From contig JALQPE010001869.1 in NCBI GenBank assembly GCA_030407315.1, positions 1 through 64,000 of the forward strand: 64,000 nt of DNA. The letters are read 5' to 3'. Below the pieces are notes generated by a model. It saw nothing but the letters and a program-made list of their open reading frames with translations, was not told the origin of the DNA and ran no database searches. Shown here piece after piece: positions 23,001-32,506 of this stretch. The stretch comes from Asparagopsis taxiformis. Its lineage: Eukaryota; Rhodophyta; Florideophyceae; Bonnemaisoniales; Bonnemaisoniaceae. The translations under genes and the position numbers were made by a program. The stretch's first letter is position 1. Every line of letters begins with the position of its first letter.

Positions 23001-23765
23001 AGATATAGACTCGGCTGAATCTTTAGAGAAGCCATCTGGTCTCCATACGAGATTGAAGAAATCTGGCGTTGCGATGTCTGCGCGTGCATATTCACTTGGG
23101 AGAATGATGACTACGGGGGCAGTAGAAGTTTTACTTTGTACTTCAATGCGACTTTTACGTAGAAGTGCATCTGAAGAAACTCTAGCACCACTGCTGTCGA
23201 CGTTGACGGGGAAATGGACGGTTTCGGAACGGAGCCAGGAATTATGGAAGAGCCATCTTCTGACTGTACGATTAACCGTTGTGTAATGTGGTATAGCGCT
23301 TTGAACGTGTGGATTTTTGGAATCCTTCCTGCCATGATTGTAAAGAATGGAAGCTTCTTCGAGGCTTTCGACGGTGGTTTTGTTAGAACCAGAAAGTCTG
23401 GCCGCGGCATAGAGGGAAGTCCATTGTAGCATGAATTTGCGAGCTTTCTTCTCGATACAGTACTTTTGGATGAAGTCGGCTGTGACGAGGTTGCGAGAGG
23501 CGGCAACTTCTCGACGAAGAATGTCGTCGGATTGTGTTTTTGGAAAGCATGGATATATATTGCGGGATTCCGGGTTGTCAGAATTGTCGTTGCTAGAAGA
23601 AGAAATTGTGCCCTGCTGTTGGTCGATTTTTTGACGAGAGAGGTGTTGAGGGGAGGGTGGATCTGAGACGGTTCTGGACGCAGACGCTCGAAGGGCAGGA
23701 TTGGAGACCGTGCGTGGCGCATAAAGAAGGCGATGACCACGGCGGGACTTTCTTGTGCGAGGCAT
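20061..23765 (-). pseudogene. D1 transposase, CACTA-like, with three frame breaks
   Basis: Starts at ATG 23765 with a basic N-terminus (MPRTRKSRRGHR). Three long frames must be joined: 23765-22461, 22312-20642 and 20906-20061. A short bridging frame at 22506-22288 reads YYVYPFLLYCDDF, which corresponds to YFVYRFLLYCDGF in element E. The core contains VTSPGVSTNHVLRYIARDIV, FLDFIGFVSDYPACSHVLD and HISDVPCHVC, then LVGHARQVAELAFEATHQTM, and ends ITREHGYPPRAG. Breaks lie near 22480, near 22300 and near 20920. These could be mutations or short introns, but as it stands the frame does not read through. The protein would be about 1230 residues. It is presumed to bind the CTGGTT-rich ends and mobilise D elements. 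Confidence 0.7.
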
Positions 23766-23829
23766 TTCGGGAAAAAAGAGTGAAAGTGGATGGACGGGAG
23801 CTGGAGGTAGGCGTCGTAAGACTTGCCAA

Positions 23830-24000
23830 GCGGATAAAAATGAACATGGTGGTGGGGATGGAGATAAGGAACGAACGAAATGTCATGAAAGAAACGAAAC
23901 GGGAGGTGATTGGGACGAGGGACGAAATGTCATGAAGGAAACGAAACGGGTGGTGATGGGGATAAAAGAAGAAGTGTCATGAAGGAATCGAAACAGGTAT
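23830..24000 (+). repeat. 47-bp tandem repeat, about 3.5 units
   Basis: The landmark gaaatgtcatgaa begins at 23877 and 23924, with gaagtgtcatgaa at 23971, giving a period of 47. A partial unit precedes them. Each unit carries gaaacgaaacgg and ggtgatgggga. It sits just upstream of the D1 transposase start, so it may be promoter DNA. Confidence 0.75.
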
Positions 24001-24027
24001 GAGGTATGCTGTTCTGCTGCGTTCAGC

Positions 24028-24088
24028 TTGGTCGAGTAATACTCAATCCGACAATCTCCGAATACCGGATTGTGTATTGCTCGACCAA
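24028..24088. repeat. 61-bp hairpin, copy 1
   Basis: Begins ttggtcgagtaatactcaat and ends with the near-complement attgctcgaccaa. The arms are about 24 bases around an unpaired centre. It belongs to a six-copy family in this window. Confidence 0.8.
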
Positions 24089-24197
24089 CTGTTAAAGTCT
24101 CCAGTGGGCCGAAAAGTTTGTAAATAATTTCTTTAATTGTAAAATTTTATATTTCGAAATATTTATGAATTTTCGTAAATGTTGGAAGCTGTGTAAA

Positions 24198-24258
24198 TTG
24201 GTCGAGCAAAACTCAATCCGGCATTGTGAAATTGTCGGATTGAGTTTTACTCGACCAA
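24198..24258. repeat. 61-bp hairpin, copy 2
   Basis: Arms begin ttggtcgagcaaaactcaat and close attgagttttactcgaccaa with one mismatch. It is followed by gtccagtatgaca, which also flanks other copies. Confidence 0.85.
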
Positions 24259-24315
24259 GTCCAGTATGACAAATGCCTGCTGACAGGCATGTGTAAGCAA
24301 TTACAGCCAAGAAAC

Positions 24316-24376
24316 TTGGTCGAGTAGAACTCAATCCGACAATTTCACAATGCCGGATTGAGTTTTGCTCGACCAA
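24316..24376. repeat. 61-bp hairpin, copy 3
   Basis: Essentially the inverse of copy 2: ttggtcgagtagaactcaat at the left and attgagttttgctcgaccaa at the right. Copies 2 and 3 are separated by 57 bases holding a small palindrome (atgcctgctgacaggcat). The remaining 24377-24541 of D1 shows no gene. Confidence 0.85.
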
Positions 24377-24541
24377 ATGGAGTATGATACACCAGCTATG
24401 GAAGGGAACATGAGCTCCATGGCTTCAGCTCCATGGCTGATTGTGGCTAACTGCGCAGATGGACACAATTAGCTGATTCCATTAGTACTATAGTACTACC
24501 GTATACGGGAGAGGGAAAGTTGAAAACGGGGACCTGACATA

Positions 24542-24990
24542 CACAGCATGAGCAATTTTTGAGAAAACCATTGATTTCACTGGTTTGAACCAGTAGATTT
24601 CGATGGAATAGCCGGCCAGAGCAAAATTTATAAATTTTATTGGAAAAAAACCACGCGACGTGGCTGGATACAGTAGAGAAATGGGATGGAAAAAAACCAG
24701 AGGAAAGCATTGGTCAGGCCAGGCTGAAAGGCTGGTTCTGTACTGTAGTTGGGTATGATTTTTTTGATGGTTCTAGATTTGCGCCCGTCCATTCGCTGAC
24801 GGCCAGCAGGGGGTGGGATAAAACCATTGAAATTATTAATTTTGGCTATGGAATGACGGGAATGGCAAACCAGCGACGGATACAGTACGGAAGGTGGTTG
24901 AAACCAGTGCATGGACTAGTTTGGGAGGCTGGTTTCGCTGGTCCTGGTGGTTCCATTACAGTAGGTGTAGTGTGGGACATGGTGTAAATG
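24542..24990. repeat. D2 left subterminal region
   Basis: Begins with the CACAG terminus. It holds several CTGGTT/AACCAG motifs (cactggtttgaaccag, ggctggttctg, ggtggttgaaaccag) and the phrase aaaaaaccacgcgacgtggc. The latter echoes aaaaccaggccacgtcgc at the D1 left end and its counterpart in the D2 right end. Confidence 0.65.
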
Positions 24991-25581
24991 AACTTACGCA
25001 TGAGCAATGTCTTGGGGTGCGCTGCTTGTAGGCTAGGTGCATGTATGAAATTGTTTCTTGGAATATATTCTGGTGTTGCCATGAAGGAGGGAAATTTCCT
25101 ATGTTGAGGTAGGTTAGAAGGTAGAAAGCTAGGAAATAATTGATAGGTAGTATAGAATTGTAGTACTGGAAGGGAGGTGAATTGGGCGGTGGGGTCGGAG
25201 TGAACACGGGAATTACAATGAAGAGTGGAGCGATTGACGTTGTACAGTAGGTCAGGAAATGGTTTGGCATCGCGGTCATAATCTGCATATATGCAGATTG
25301 GCATTCCACTACTTCCACCGCGTATGCATACGGATCGGTACAAACGCAATTCTTCCAGTTACCAAGATAGATTTTGAACGACCAATATGCCCGCTCGCAT
25401 GCACCAGATCTCTTATAGGAGGATGTAGAAAGGTGCTAGTAGAAGGAAGGAGGTGAAAGCAGTAAAATGGGCACTTACTAAGTATGAAGGTGACAACAAA
25501 CATAAAGTTTTACGGCAGGGTTTGAAGTAGCTAGCTCTAGGTATGGGGCAAGACTCACTTTACGAGGGATATTACAAGCTG
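24991..25581. other. D2 spacer, no supported gene
   Basis: Pyrimidine-rich on the minus strand. It contains a 20-bp palindrome aatctgcatatatgcagatt near 25284. No coding motif is recognised. Confidence 0.35.
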
Positions 25582-26625
25582 TTAATCTTCGTAGAGAGGT
25601 TGCAAATCTTCTGTGGCGTTGCAGGAAGGATTGGGGTCTTCAGACGCCGGAGAGTGAAGGTCAGATTCATCAAATTTGATGGTCTCATATTCATGGGCAG
25701 ATACGTTCCTCTTCGTCCGAATCAAACTGGAGAGTAGCTCGCCACCCGGGATGTAGTCGCGAATGTCGAGGCAGCCGTGATGTCCAACACATGGGAAGCC
25801 ATCTTCTGCATAATCTTCTGCATTGAGCATTGTGCAGAAGAAGGACTTCAAACATAGAGCAATTTTGTAAGCGGCGGGAATACTTTGCGTGCTGTAACAG
25901 AGAATGTGACGTTGATTGCACTGAGTGAGACTGCTGAGAAGAATCATGGCGGTAATGAGGAAGGAGAATTTTATCACCGCTTTTCTCTGCTTTGAGGTAC
26001 TGGGGGATGAGGAGACAGCATCTGTATCTGTGACGGAAACAGTATAGGTGAGCTGAACCATGAGCTCCTCACAGCCGAGTGTGAAAGCGTTGAAGATTTT
26101 GTCGTTTTCTTCATAAACTTTGTGTGCTTCGGCACTGTTTCCATGTCGGAGTCGGTAGATAGTCTTTTCCGCTTTGAAGGGGGCACGAAGAGGTTGTCTT
26201 CGTCGGTAGGCATCGCGAGAGCAAATGCTTCGCGAAGAGCTTGAGTTGGGAGGCGCACCCAGGCGGGCTTGTTCAGAGGCACAACAGTCGCGTTTCGAAG
26301 TGGATAGCTGCGGAGTTCTGTCGACATTTTAAGGTCATCTTCTTCTCCAGGGTCTGCTAGTCCTGCCTTGCGCATGGTTGAATCCTTCCACCTAACGATA
26401 TGGTCATTGGCCATCGACAAGAAAGCAGAGCCGACGATGGACCGCTGAAGGTAGACGTGTTTCTTCCCGACAGGGCTGGTGATGAGGGACCGCTTGGACT
26501 GTGTGGTGTCTGAAGGGGCGGAAGAGAATTGGGAGAAGGGCAACGCGGCGAGGAGCAGAGCTGGACATGAATTGGAAGGTTGAGAAGGGTTTGCAGAGGA
26601 GTTTTCGAACGGAGTGCCAGTCCTC
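25582..26625 (-). pseudogene. D2 accessory gene, 3' part (split by element A)
   Basis: Continues in frame from 37883 across element A once one CCTC copy is removed; the junction codons read ELAR-TGTPFENSS. The first frame runs to 25974 and includes a basic stretch (SKRKRLSTDSD) that could be a nuclear localisation signal. A second frame then gives SAEAHKVYEENDK and NAFTLGCEELMVQLTY and extends to 25582. A frameshift or intron therefore lies near 26120. The family is not recognised. It may correspond to the accessory gene of element E: VVNSIFTNKATVSRF can be laid against VISSITAKTILLYF, a weak resemblance. Confidence 0.5.
26622..26625. other. Target-site duplication of element A, left copy (CCTC)
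   Basis: CCTC immediately precedes the AACGCACGTTTCGAGC terminus and recurs at 37883-37886 just after the inverse terminus. Removing one copy restores the interrupted frame. Confidence 0.85.
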
Positions 26626-28608
26626 AACGCACGTTTCGAGCGGAACAGAACAGTACTTTTGAAAAACAGAATAGAAAAAGAGGGAATGAAGTAACTGTGT
26701 CACGCTGATATGTCACGCACGGAGTGGAAGTCCGGGTGACAATGACGATACTAATCGATATCATACTTCTGTATCAAGTTATTCGATACCCTTGCACCAT
26801 TGGGGCATTACTCTAGGAAGAATTATATTTATAGCAAGTGACGAACCACTTTTATGGTGAGTGGTGTACACTTCAGATATGGCTGTAAGGATACACTGCC
26901 AATGTTCCGGTTTCAGTGTGAGTCCGATTGGCTATCGATGATCAAATTAGTTTACAAAGATAAATTGCACCGATATGGTAAATGTAATTGAAATATTTGA
27001 ATGAAATCGACGTATCAGAGGCCTGAGTTGGATAAACATATTTTCGATGATAGTACATTTGTCAACCTGCTATTGGTAGTAAAACAAGATATGTATACCT
27101 CTCGGAACTTGAGGCTATAGTTAGGGTTATTCTTCCGGCGCCAATGCCGCGCGTTGACAAATACAGTGTGGTCTACCAGCAGTGATGGCAGTTGGGCTGT
27201 GTGAGTATCGGGGTATTTGCGTGGTGTGCCTAGCCAGACACAACCTGGTTTGCACTTTCACAGTATCATTCGATCCGCAGAGTGGCCGTCCCCATCACTC
27301 GTGCACTGTGGAGCAACTCAAGGCGATTGTCAGCACCAATTGGTTACATTCGTGGGTCAGGAATGCAAAGCATTGCGTATATTGAAGTAAGCATGTCTGT
27401 ATCACTGCCTGATGTACACAAGTATGTTCTACGAAAAAAACTGACTGTCATGCGCATCAAAAAGTATCTTGTCTAGAAGCCCGTGGTGATCTTTACAGGA
27501 ATGATTCCCAAGGTCAGCTTTTCAGCCTGGTTTAGTCCAAACGCATTTCATTTGTTACCAGTATGATGAATCGAGCGATGAAAAACCTGTGAGCACACAA
27601 GAAGGTACGCGCAAATGTGTCAATACTTCCCATGCTTGGGTGTTCAGACCATGTCCACATATCTAGCCGAGTACAAGTTCTGGCACCTCTAATCCTTCGT
27701 TTTAAGACAACTCCCTGCATAAGCTTTGGACGTTAAATTCGCATGGATGATCTGGCGTATGGGAATCACAATACTTCGGATACGTCTATGGAAATTGTGT
27801 GCTGTACAGAGAACTTTTGGGCTGGGATGACAGTCATGTCAACATTGGCGTATTCCCTATTAATTTCACTGCCATTATCAAATCACGTACTGCATTCATA
27901 TATTGCTACATCCATGCTAGACGTGCAGATAGTACAAGAAATTTATTCACAGGGCTGGCTTGACCCAAACGCATGCAAAGCGCAACAACACCTTAACCTT
28001 ACCAGTTCACGGCAATGGCTACTGACCATGGCTACTGAATTATCTTAGTTGCATACAACATGTTTCAACTTAGCAGATGCTGACAGGTTACATGCGTGGT
28101 GAAGAGATGCACAGCAGCAGCAATTAAGAGTTCTGGCTCTATTGTTATAGGACTAGCTCTGAAGCATACAAGAATCGTAGCCTCTGCAGACACACACAGG
28201 TCTTGATTCTAAAGCTGTTATTATTCGAACAATTCATCGCTGCACTGTGTTGTGCCATTAAGAATGGCACAAATGCACATTCTTACATGCTTGCATGCAT
28301 GTCTATAGACATAGCATACTGTGTAATGGACGTTGGGCAAGTGAAATAATCGCGGAGATACACTAACCATTGAGAATTTTATACAATCGAGACACGCGCC
28401 AAAACTTCTATTCATTTGCTGAAGCACATTTCTCGGTGTACAGGCGCATATTCATATGATCAGTCGAAAACATTCAAGATTCAAGACCCTGGCACATCGA
28501 ACAGATGCCAGTGCAATGGCATGTACTCTAATCGTTTCCAGCTTCCCCACATGTGAGGAGTGGAGAATCATTTCCGTTCTCAGTTTTCTCTCGGTCTGAT
28601 TCGAATTG
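26626..28608 (+). repeat. Element A left terminal inverted repeat (about 1.98 kb)
   Basis: Every position x pairs with 64508-x, with no net length change through to 28608/35900. I noted two single-base differences well inside the arms (near 27460 and 27955) and two at the inner edge. The open frames within it recur in the mirror arm and are not supported as genes. The 201 bases 28609-28809 between it and the transposase stop hold nothing recognisable. Confidence 0.9.
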
Positions 28609-28809
28609 GACAATCTTGCGTTGCGAACTACCTATGATCTAACCGAAACTTAAACTCCACTACTAGTTCCTTCTTTGTAAGCAACGAGTTCATTTATCTA
28701 ATCTTTCTGCTTTTGTAGAGGTCTCTGTCAGCCGAATTAAGAGCTTTAATCGTTGGTGATATCTTTATGTCGTGATAACTTCCGGAGAGTGCTCACGCTT
28801 GGCCAGGGA

Positions 28810-31311
28810 CTACAAGAATATTTCCTGTAGCGTCTTCACTACACTCATACGTAGAGCACCGCTCCTTGTTAGATCTTCAAACTCTACGATAACGGAGGCT
28901 GTGGAAATCGTATCGCGCCAAGGTTGGGGACTCTTCTTTGACCTGTAAGCAATATATGACGGGCTATATTTGCACCGGTAGATATTTTTGCCTTCGGCTG
29001 GTTGGTACCAGTGAACATGTAGTCTATGAGCATCTCCCACAGAGTCGTACAACACATTACAAATTTTCCCTATCCAGAAAGGGCATTGAGAAGAAGTGGT
29101 GTTGTGCTTGACTGCAACAAAGCGATTCTTCTCATATATGTATCTTTTTCTTGGTCTTGCAGCTGGGTACACGTCGGAATCTTCTGAGTCTTCCGATTTT
29201 GTATCTGTAGAATTTAAGTCTCTTGAAATCCAGCTATTAAGTTCCACACAGTTTCCCATATCCCAATGAAACTTCTCTTCTCTGGAATCGAAAACATGAT
29301 CAAGTAGGTTTGTTAGTTCTCTCATCTTATCACTGTCGTTAATTCGACCTTCTTCAGAGCGCAATCTCAATTCAATCTCACGCCGCCCATCTGGACATGT
29401 CAAAACAGTTGGTGGAGTTTCCCGAATATCTGGAATACCAGCTAGGAAAGAGTCCGGGATGTTCTTTTCCCTGTGACTCATCAGTTTCCACTCGTCCGAG
29501 GACATTATTTTCACATAACATACTGTGGTACTGGCGTGGGGAGAAGGCAGTTTGCCACTGTCTTCAGTGAACTTGAAGTACCTGAAATCAGAAAAGTTTC
29601 GGGCTCTGGTTAAGTGTTTCTTCTCTTGACAAAGCCCTGCAAAATTTGCCACGTGACGGATATTGGTGACAGCTGGAGTAGGAGTATAAGACATGCGGAG
29701 CTGCTCGTGAAGGTCTCGTAGAGTGATTGCATCGTTGGAGCGTAGACGGCCAGAAGTACAACTAAATGCTTGATCAATATCGCTGTGAGTATGCCCGATG
29801 GGCAGGAAGGAGGCATGAACTTCACTGAACACTTTCCATGCAACGAGAGACTCAAGGTATGCTAGGAAATACCTATTTTTGTTCTCTCTTGTGCAGTTGT
29901 CAAGCTGCACGTAGAGAGTTTTCGGTAACGCTTTTGTTCTGGCTTTCTCAGCCAGAAACCTGTGAACAGCCTCCACTATGTGGTTGGCTCCAGTAGGAAA
30001 TTCCTCTGTCATTGTAAAAAGATGGAGTTCCTTCTCAACTGCGTGCTCTAGTATACCGATCAGCCTCACCTTCATTGCCCTTCCTGTAGTTTTTTTGGTT
30101 TTAACTGCAAAATGTGGCAGTCCAAAAGCAGATTGATCTGCACCATCGACGCAAATAGAACAGAACTGTTTAGGATTGAGAATTGCTCGCTCTGCCTTCT
30201 TTTGATATTCCATCCTTTCCCTCCACACCATATCCACATGCGCCTTTCTTTGTAGCAACAGATCTTCGGTAGAATATCCAGGTTTAGATGCTTCGAGAAT
30301 TGCAGTTCTAAGGTCTTCACATGTGGAACACTTCGTGAAACGAGAGACCCTTCGAACTTTAATGGATGAACAGTGCTTTTTCCAAACATGGTAGAAGTAT
30401 GACATTGAAGGGGGCTCGGTCGAGTTGAGAATGCTATACTCGTTCTCATACCTCCTGTAGACTTCGGACTTTTTGAAGAACGGAAGGTGTTGCTCAGATT
30501 TATCAGGCATGTTTCCGGCTGTAGAATCCGCTAGCCGTGACAGGAAGATAATGATCGAATCTTTCCGAGCGCTTAAAATATTATTTCCTCTGCCTTTTGC
30601 ATGAACTCGGGCAAGTGCTCTGTCTGTCATCTTCACTTTGCTCTGAAGGTGTCTTGAGAACCGAAAGGCTTTGCAAAGGAATGTGGCACATACTACATTT
30701 CCATTGAAGATGAAGACTTTCCTGTCGCCTGTTGTTGTTTTCTCATAGCCAACCATGCTACTGAGTACATTCCGTCTCTTCGAATTGCTCATACATGCAA
30801 CTTCAGAAATTTCCTGTTTGAGATGGGAAGCATCCACAGCTTGGAAACATCTCCTTTTGCAACAGCGCCCCTCCTCTATCTTCGCTTCTGTCATTTGTAT
30901 TGCAGCATCTAAACGTCTTTTCTTCAGAGTGCTCGGGTATATATCAATGTTCTCGCATTCTCTTTTCTCTCTCTCATTCGGGTCGTATCGAAACCTGCTA
31001 GCATCTCTGAAATCCCCCTCATTTCCAAGAAGACGAGAGGTGGACAGCAGCAAAGATCCATGTTCATTATTCTCCTCATCCAGACTTTCGGAGTTACCAG
31101 AGCTGTTTCTCGATGAAAACGAGGAGCTCACAATTTGTGTATGGTCCATACGATTCATAGGAATCCTATGAGCGCTCATTTTTCGTACCTTATTGCCGAG
31201 GTAGTAGTAGCTGCAAGTGTAACAGCACTTGGAATCAGTCAAAGAACTTCTTGCACTCAAGAGGTACAAAATGGGTGCGCAGAAGCATCCAAAGATCTGT
31301 CGAGCATGCAT
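28810..31311 (-). CDS. Element A putative transposase (DDE-like)
   Basis: 833 codons from ATG 31311, uninterrupted. A cysteine motif RCCKRRC is at about 149-155 and a second Cys pair RFTKCSTCEDLR at about 324-335. The predicted catalytic core has VDGADQSAFGLPHF at 388-401, QLDNCTRENKNR at 469-480 and GHTHSDIDQAFS at 506-517. These acidic positions, spaced on alternating strand-helix sequence, suggest an RNase H-fold nuclease. The layout recalls uncharacterised eukaryotic proteins grouped under names such as DUF7869. The strong case for a transposase is its place inside a precise inverted-repeat element with target duplication, and its recurrence in B and C. It diverges from the methyltransferase gene across 1.2 kb. 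Confidence 0.75.
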   Translation of the reverse strand: MHARQIFGCFCAPILYLLSARSSLTDSKCCYTCSYYYLGNKVRKMSAHRIPMNRMDHTQIVSSSFSSRNSSGNSESLDEENNEHGSLLLSTSRLLGNEGDFRDASRFRYDPNEREKRECENIDIYPSTLKKRRLDAAIQMTEAKIEEGRCCKRRCFQAVDASHLKQEISEVACMSNSKRRNVLSSMVGYEKTTTGDRKVFIFNGNVVCATFLCKAFRFSRHLQSKVKMTDRALARVHAKGRGNNILSARKDSIIIFLSRLADSTAGNMPDKSEQHLPFFKKSEVYRRYENEYSILNSTEPPSMSYFYHVWKKHCSSIKVRRVSRFTKCSTCEDLRTAILEASKPGYSTEDLLLQRKAHVDMVWRERMEYQKKAERAILNPKQFCSICVDGADQSAFGLPHFAVKTKKTTGRAMKVRLIGILEHAVEKELHLFTMTEEFPTGANHIVEAVHRFLAEKARTKALPKTLYVQLDNCTRENKNRYFLAYLESLVAWKVFSEVHASFLPIGHTHSDIDQAFSCTSGRLRSNDAITLRDLHEQLRMSYTPTPAVTNIRHVANFAGLCQEKKHLTRARNFSDFRYFKFTEDSGKLPSPHASTTVCYVKIMSSDEWKLMSHREKNIPDSFLAGIPDIRETPPTVLTCPDGRREIELRLRSEEGRINDSDKMRELTNLLDHVFDSREEKFHWDMGNCVELNSWISRDLNSTDTKSEDSEDSDVYPAARPRKRYIYEKNRFVAVKHNTTSSQCPFWIGKICNVLYDSVGDAHRLHVHWYQPAEGKNIYRCKYSPSYIAYRSKKSPQPWRDTISTASVIVEFEDLTRSGALRMSVVKTLQEIFL

Positions 31312-32506
31312 GCTGCATTTTTTGAGGACATAGGGACCATAATCTATTGAGTTGGAAACTATTCACCCGATGTCAATAAACTTCGTGACAGGTGATGTTG
31401 GAAAAACATAGGTAGGAGTCTATGCCATTGCAGTCATTCCGTTTAACTCAAAACATCACCAATTAGCAAGCCACATCACGTACCTATGTTCTGATATTGA
31501 TATTTGCACAGAGGTAGGAGAAAGACTGATTCAACCTTGTCCCAAATTTGAAGTTATTCTCCCTGGGCATGACCATACGTATCTCAGGAAAGTTTCCATA
31601 CAGAACAAAACTTGCTTTACAAAGGGCCAAAATAGAAATGGGCGGTTGAATACTATATATGAAAGTACCAAGGAGATGGTACCACGTCGTTACATTTGGC
31701 AGTTTTCTGTCAGTAGACAACTAGTCCTATATCTCGATACCGATATTCGAATTTATGAAAGATCTTTGCAGTGCGCCGACCAACAAAAATGAAACATAGA
31801 GTCCGAAATTACAGACACGCGAAATTGTGACAATTGCGTCATATGGTGGTCACTGCGTAGACTTGGGAAAGTTTGTTATCAACACTTCGAGTGTGCATCG
31901 TTATTGACTAATGACCTCGACGAAATGACATGTCTTCGTACCAGTGTATTAACTTAAAATAATTTAAAATGTTCTGACAGATAAAAATTAGAGTGCGACA
32001 AGCTGGGCAATGGGCCTCTCTTCAGAGACAGTTTATCTAGTGAATTACTTCCACTTCAGCACTGAATGGCTAAGTCCCTAGGGTTTTTTACCTTTATGTT
32101 TCAGATCTGGCCATGAATGAGTACAGTTTACCCTTCTGTGAATATCTTCAGACGGGTCACAAGATTATCACCGTTTATCATACGCTACTGTCCTTGATCC
32201 GTCGTGGAAGTTCTGCAGTTGTTCCACGATGACATCATTACTTGTATCCGTGTAAAGGATTACTTTTATGCTTCCCTCAGGCATCCAGTATGTTCATAAG
32301 ATATTTGCAATGCTCGCGTTTTGAATACATTATTCTGGACAAAGCCGATGGGGCCATTGTTATCTTGTAAACTTTTGTTGCGTTCCAGGTGCACTCAGCT
32401 CGATACCTTTCCTGTACATTAATGTTCTGCGTAGATACTATTGCCGTAATACTGTCCGTGATCACTGAGGAAGTATTCTGGACCATTTCAACCTCTGCAC
32501 AAAGAA
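31312..32506. promoter_or_regulatory. Divergent intergenic region of element A
   Basis: 1.2 kb between the two divergently read genes, holding no supported gene. It must contain both promoters. No conserved box can be identified with confidence, and I saw no similarity to the equivalent region of B and C. Confidence 0.4.

Larger units (their letters stand above)
18018..24541 (-). mobile_element. Element D1, CACTA-like transposon, left portion
   Basis: Begins CACAGCATGAGCAAAAATGG, interrupting the copia gene. The same terminus in inverted form closes element D2 at 63898. Going inward, D1 has a CTGGTT-rich subterminal region, a small basic ORF, a frameshifted transposase, 47-bp tandem repeats and three 61-bp hairpins. 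No outward-facing right terminus appears before 24541, where D2 begins. The simplest reading is that D2 inserted into D1 and the rest of D1 lies beyond 63900. Confidence 0.6.

Noticed and set aside
26626..28608. Short frames in the element A arms as genes
   Set aside because: They are mirrored in the other arm, overlap one another, lack recognisable domains, and do not resemble anything in the B/C arms.
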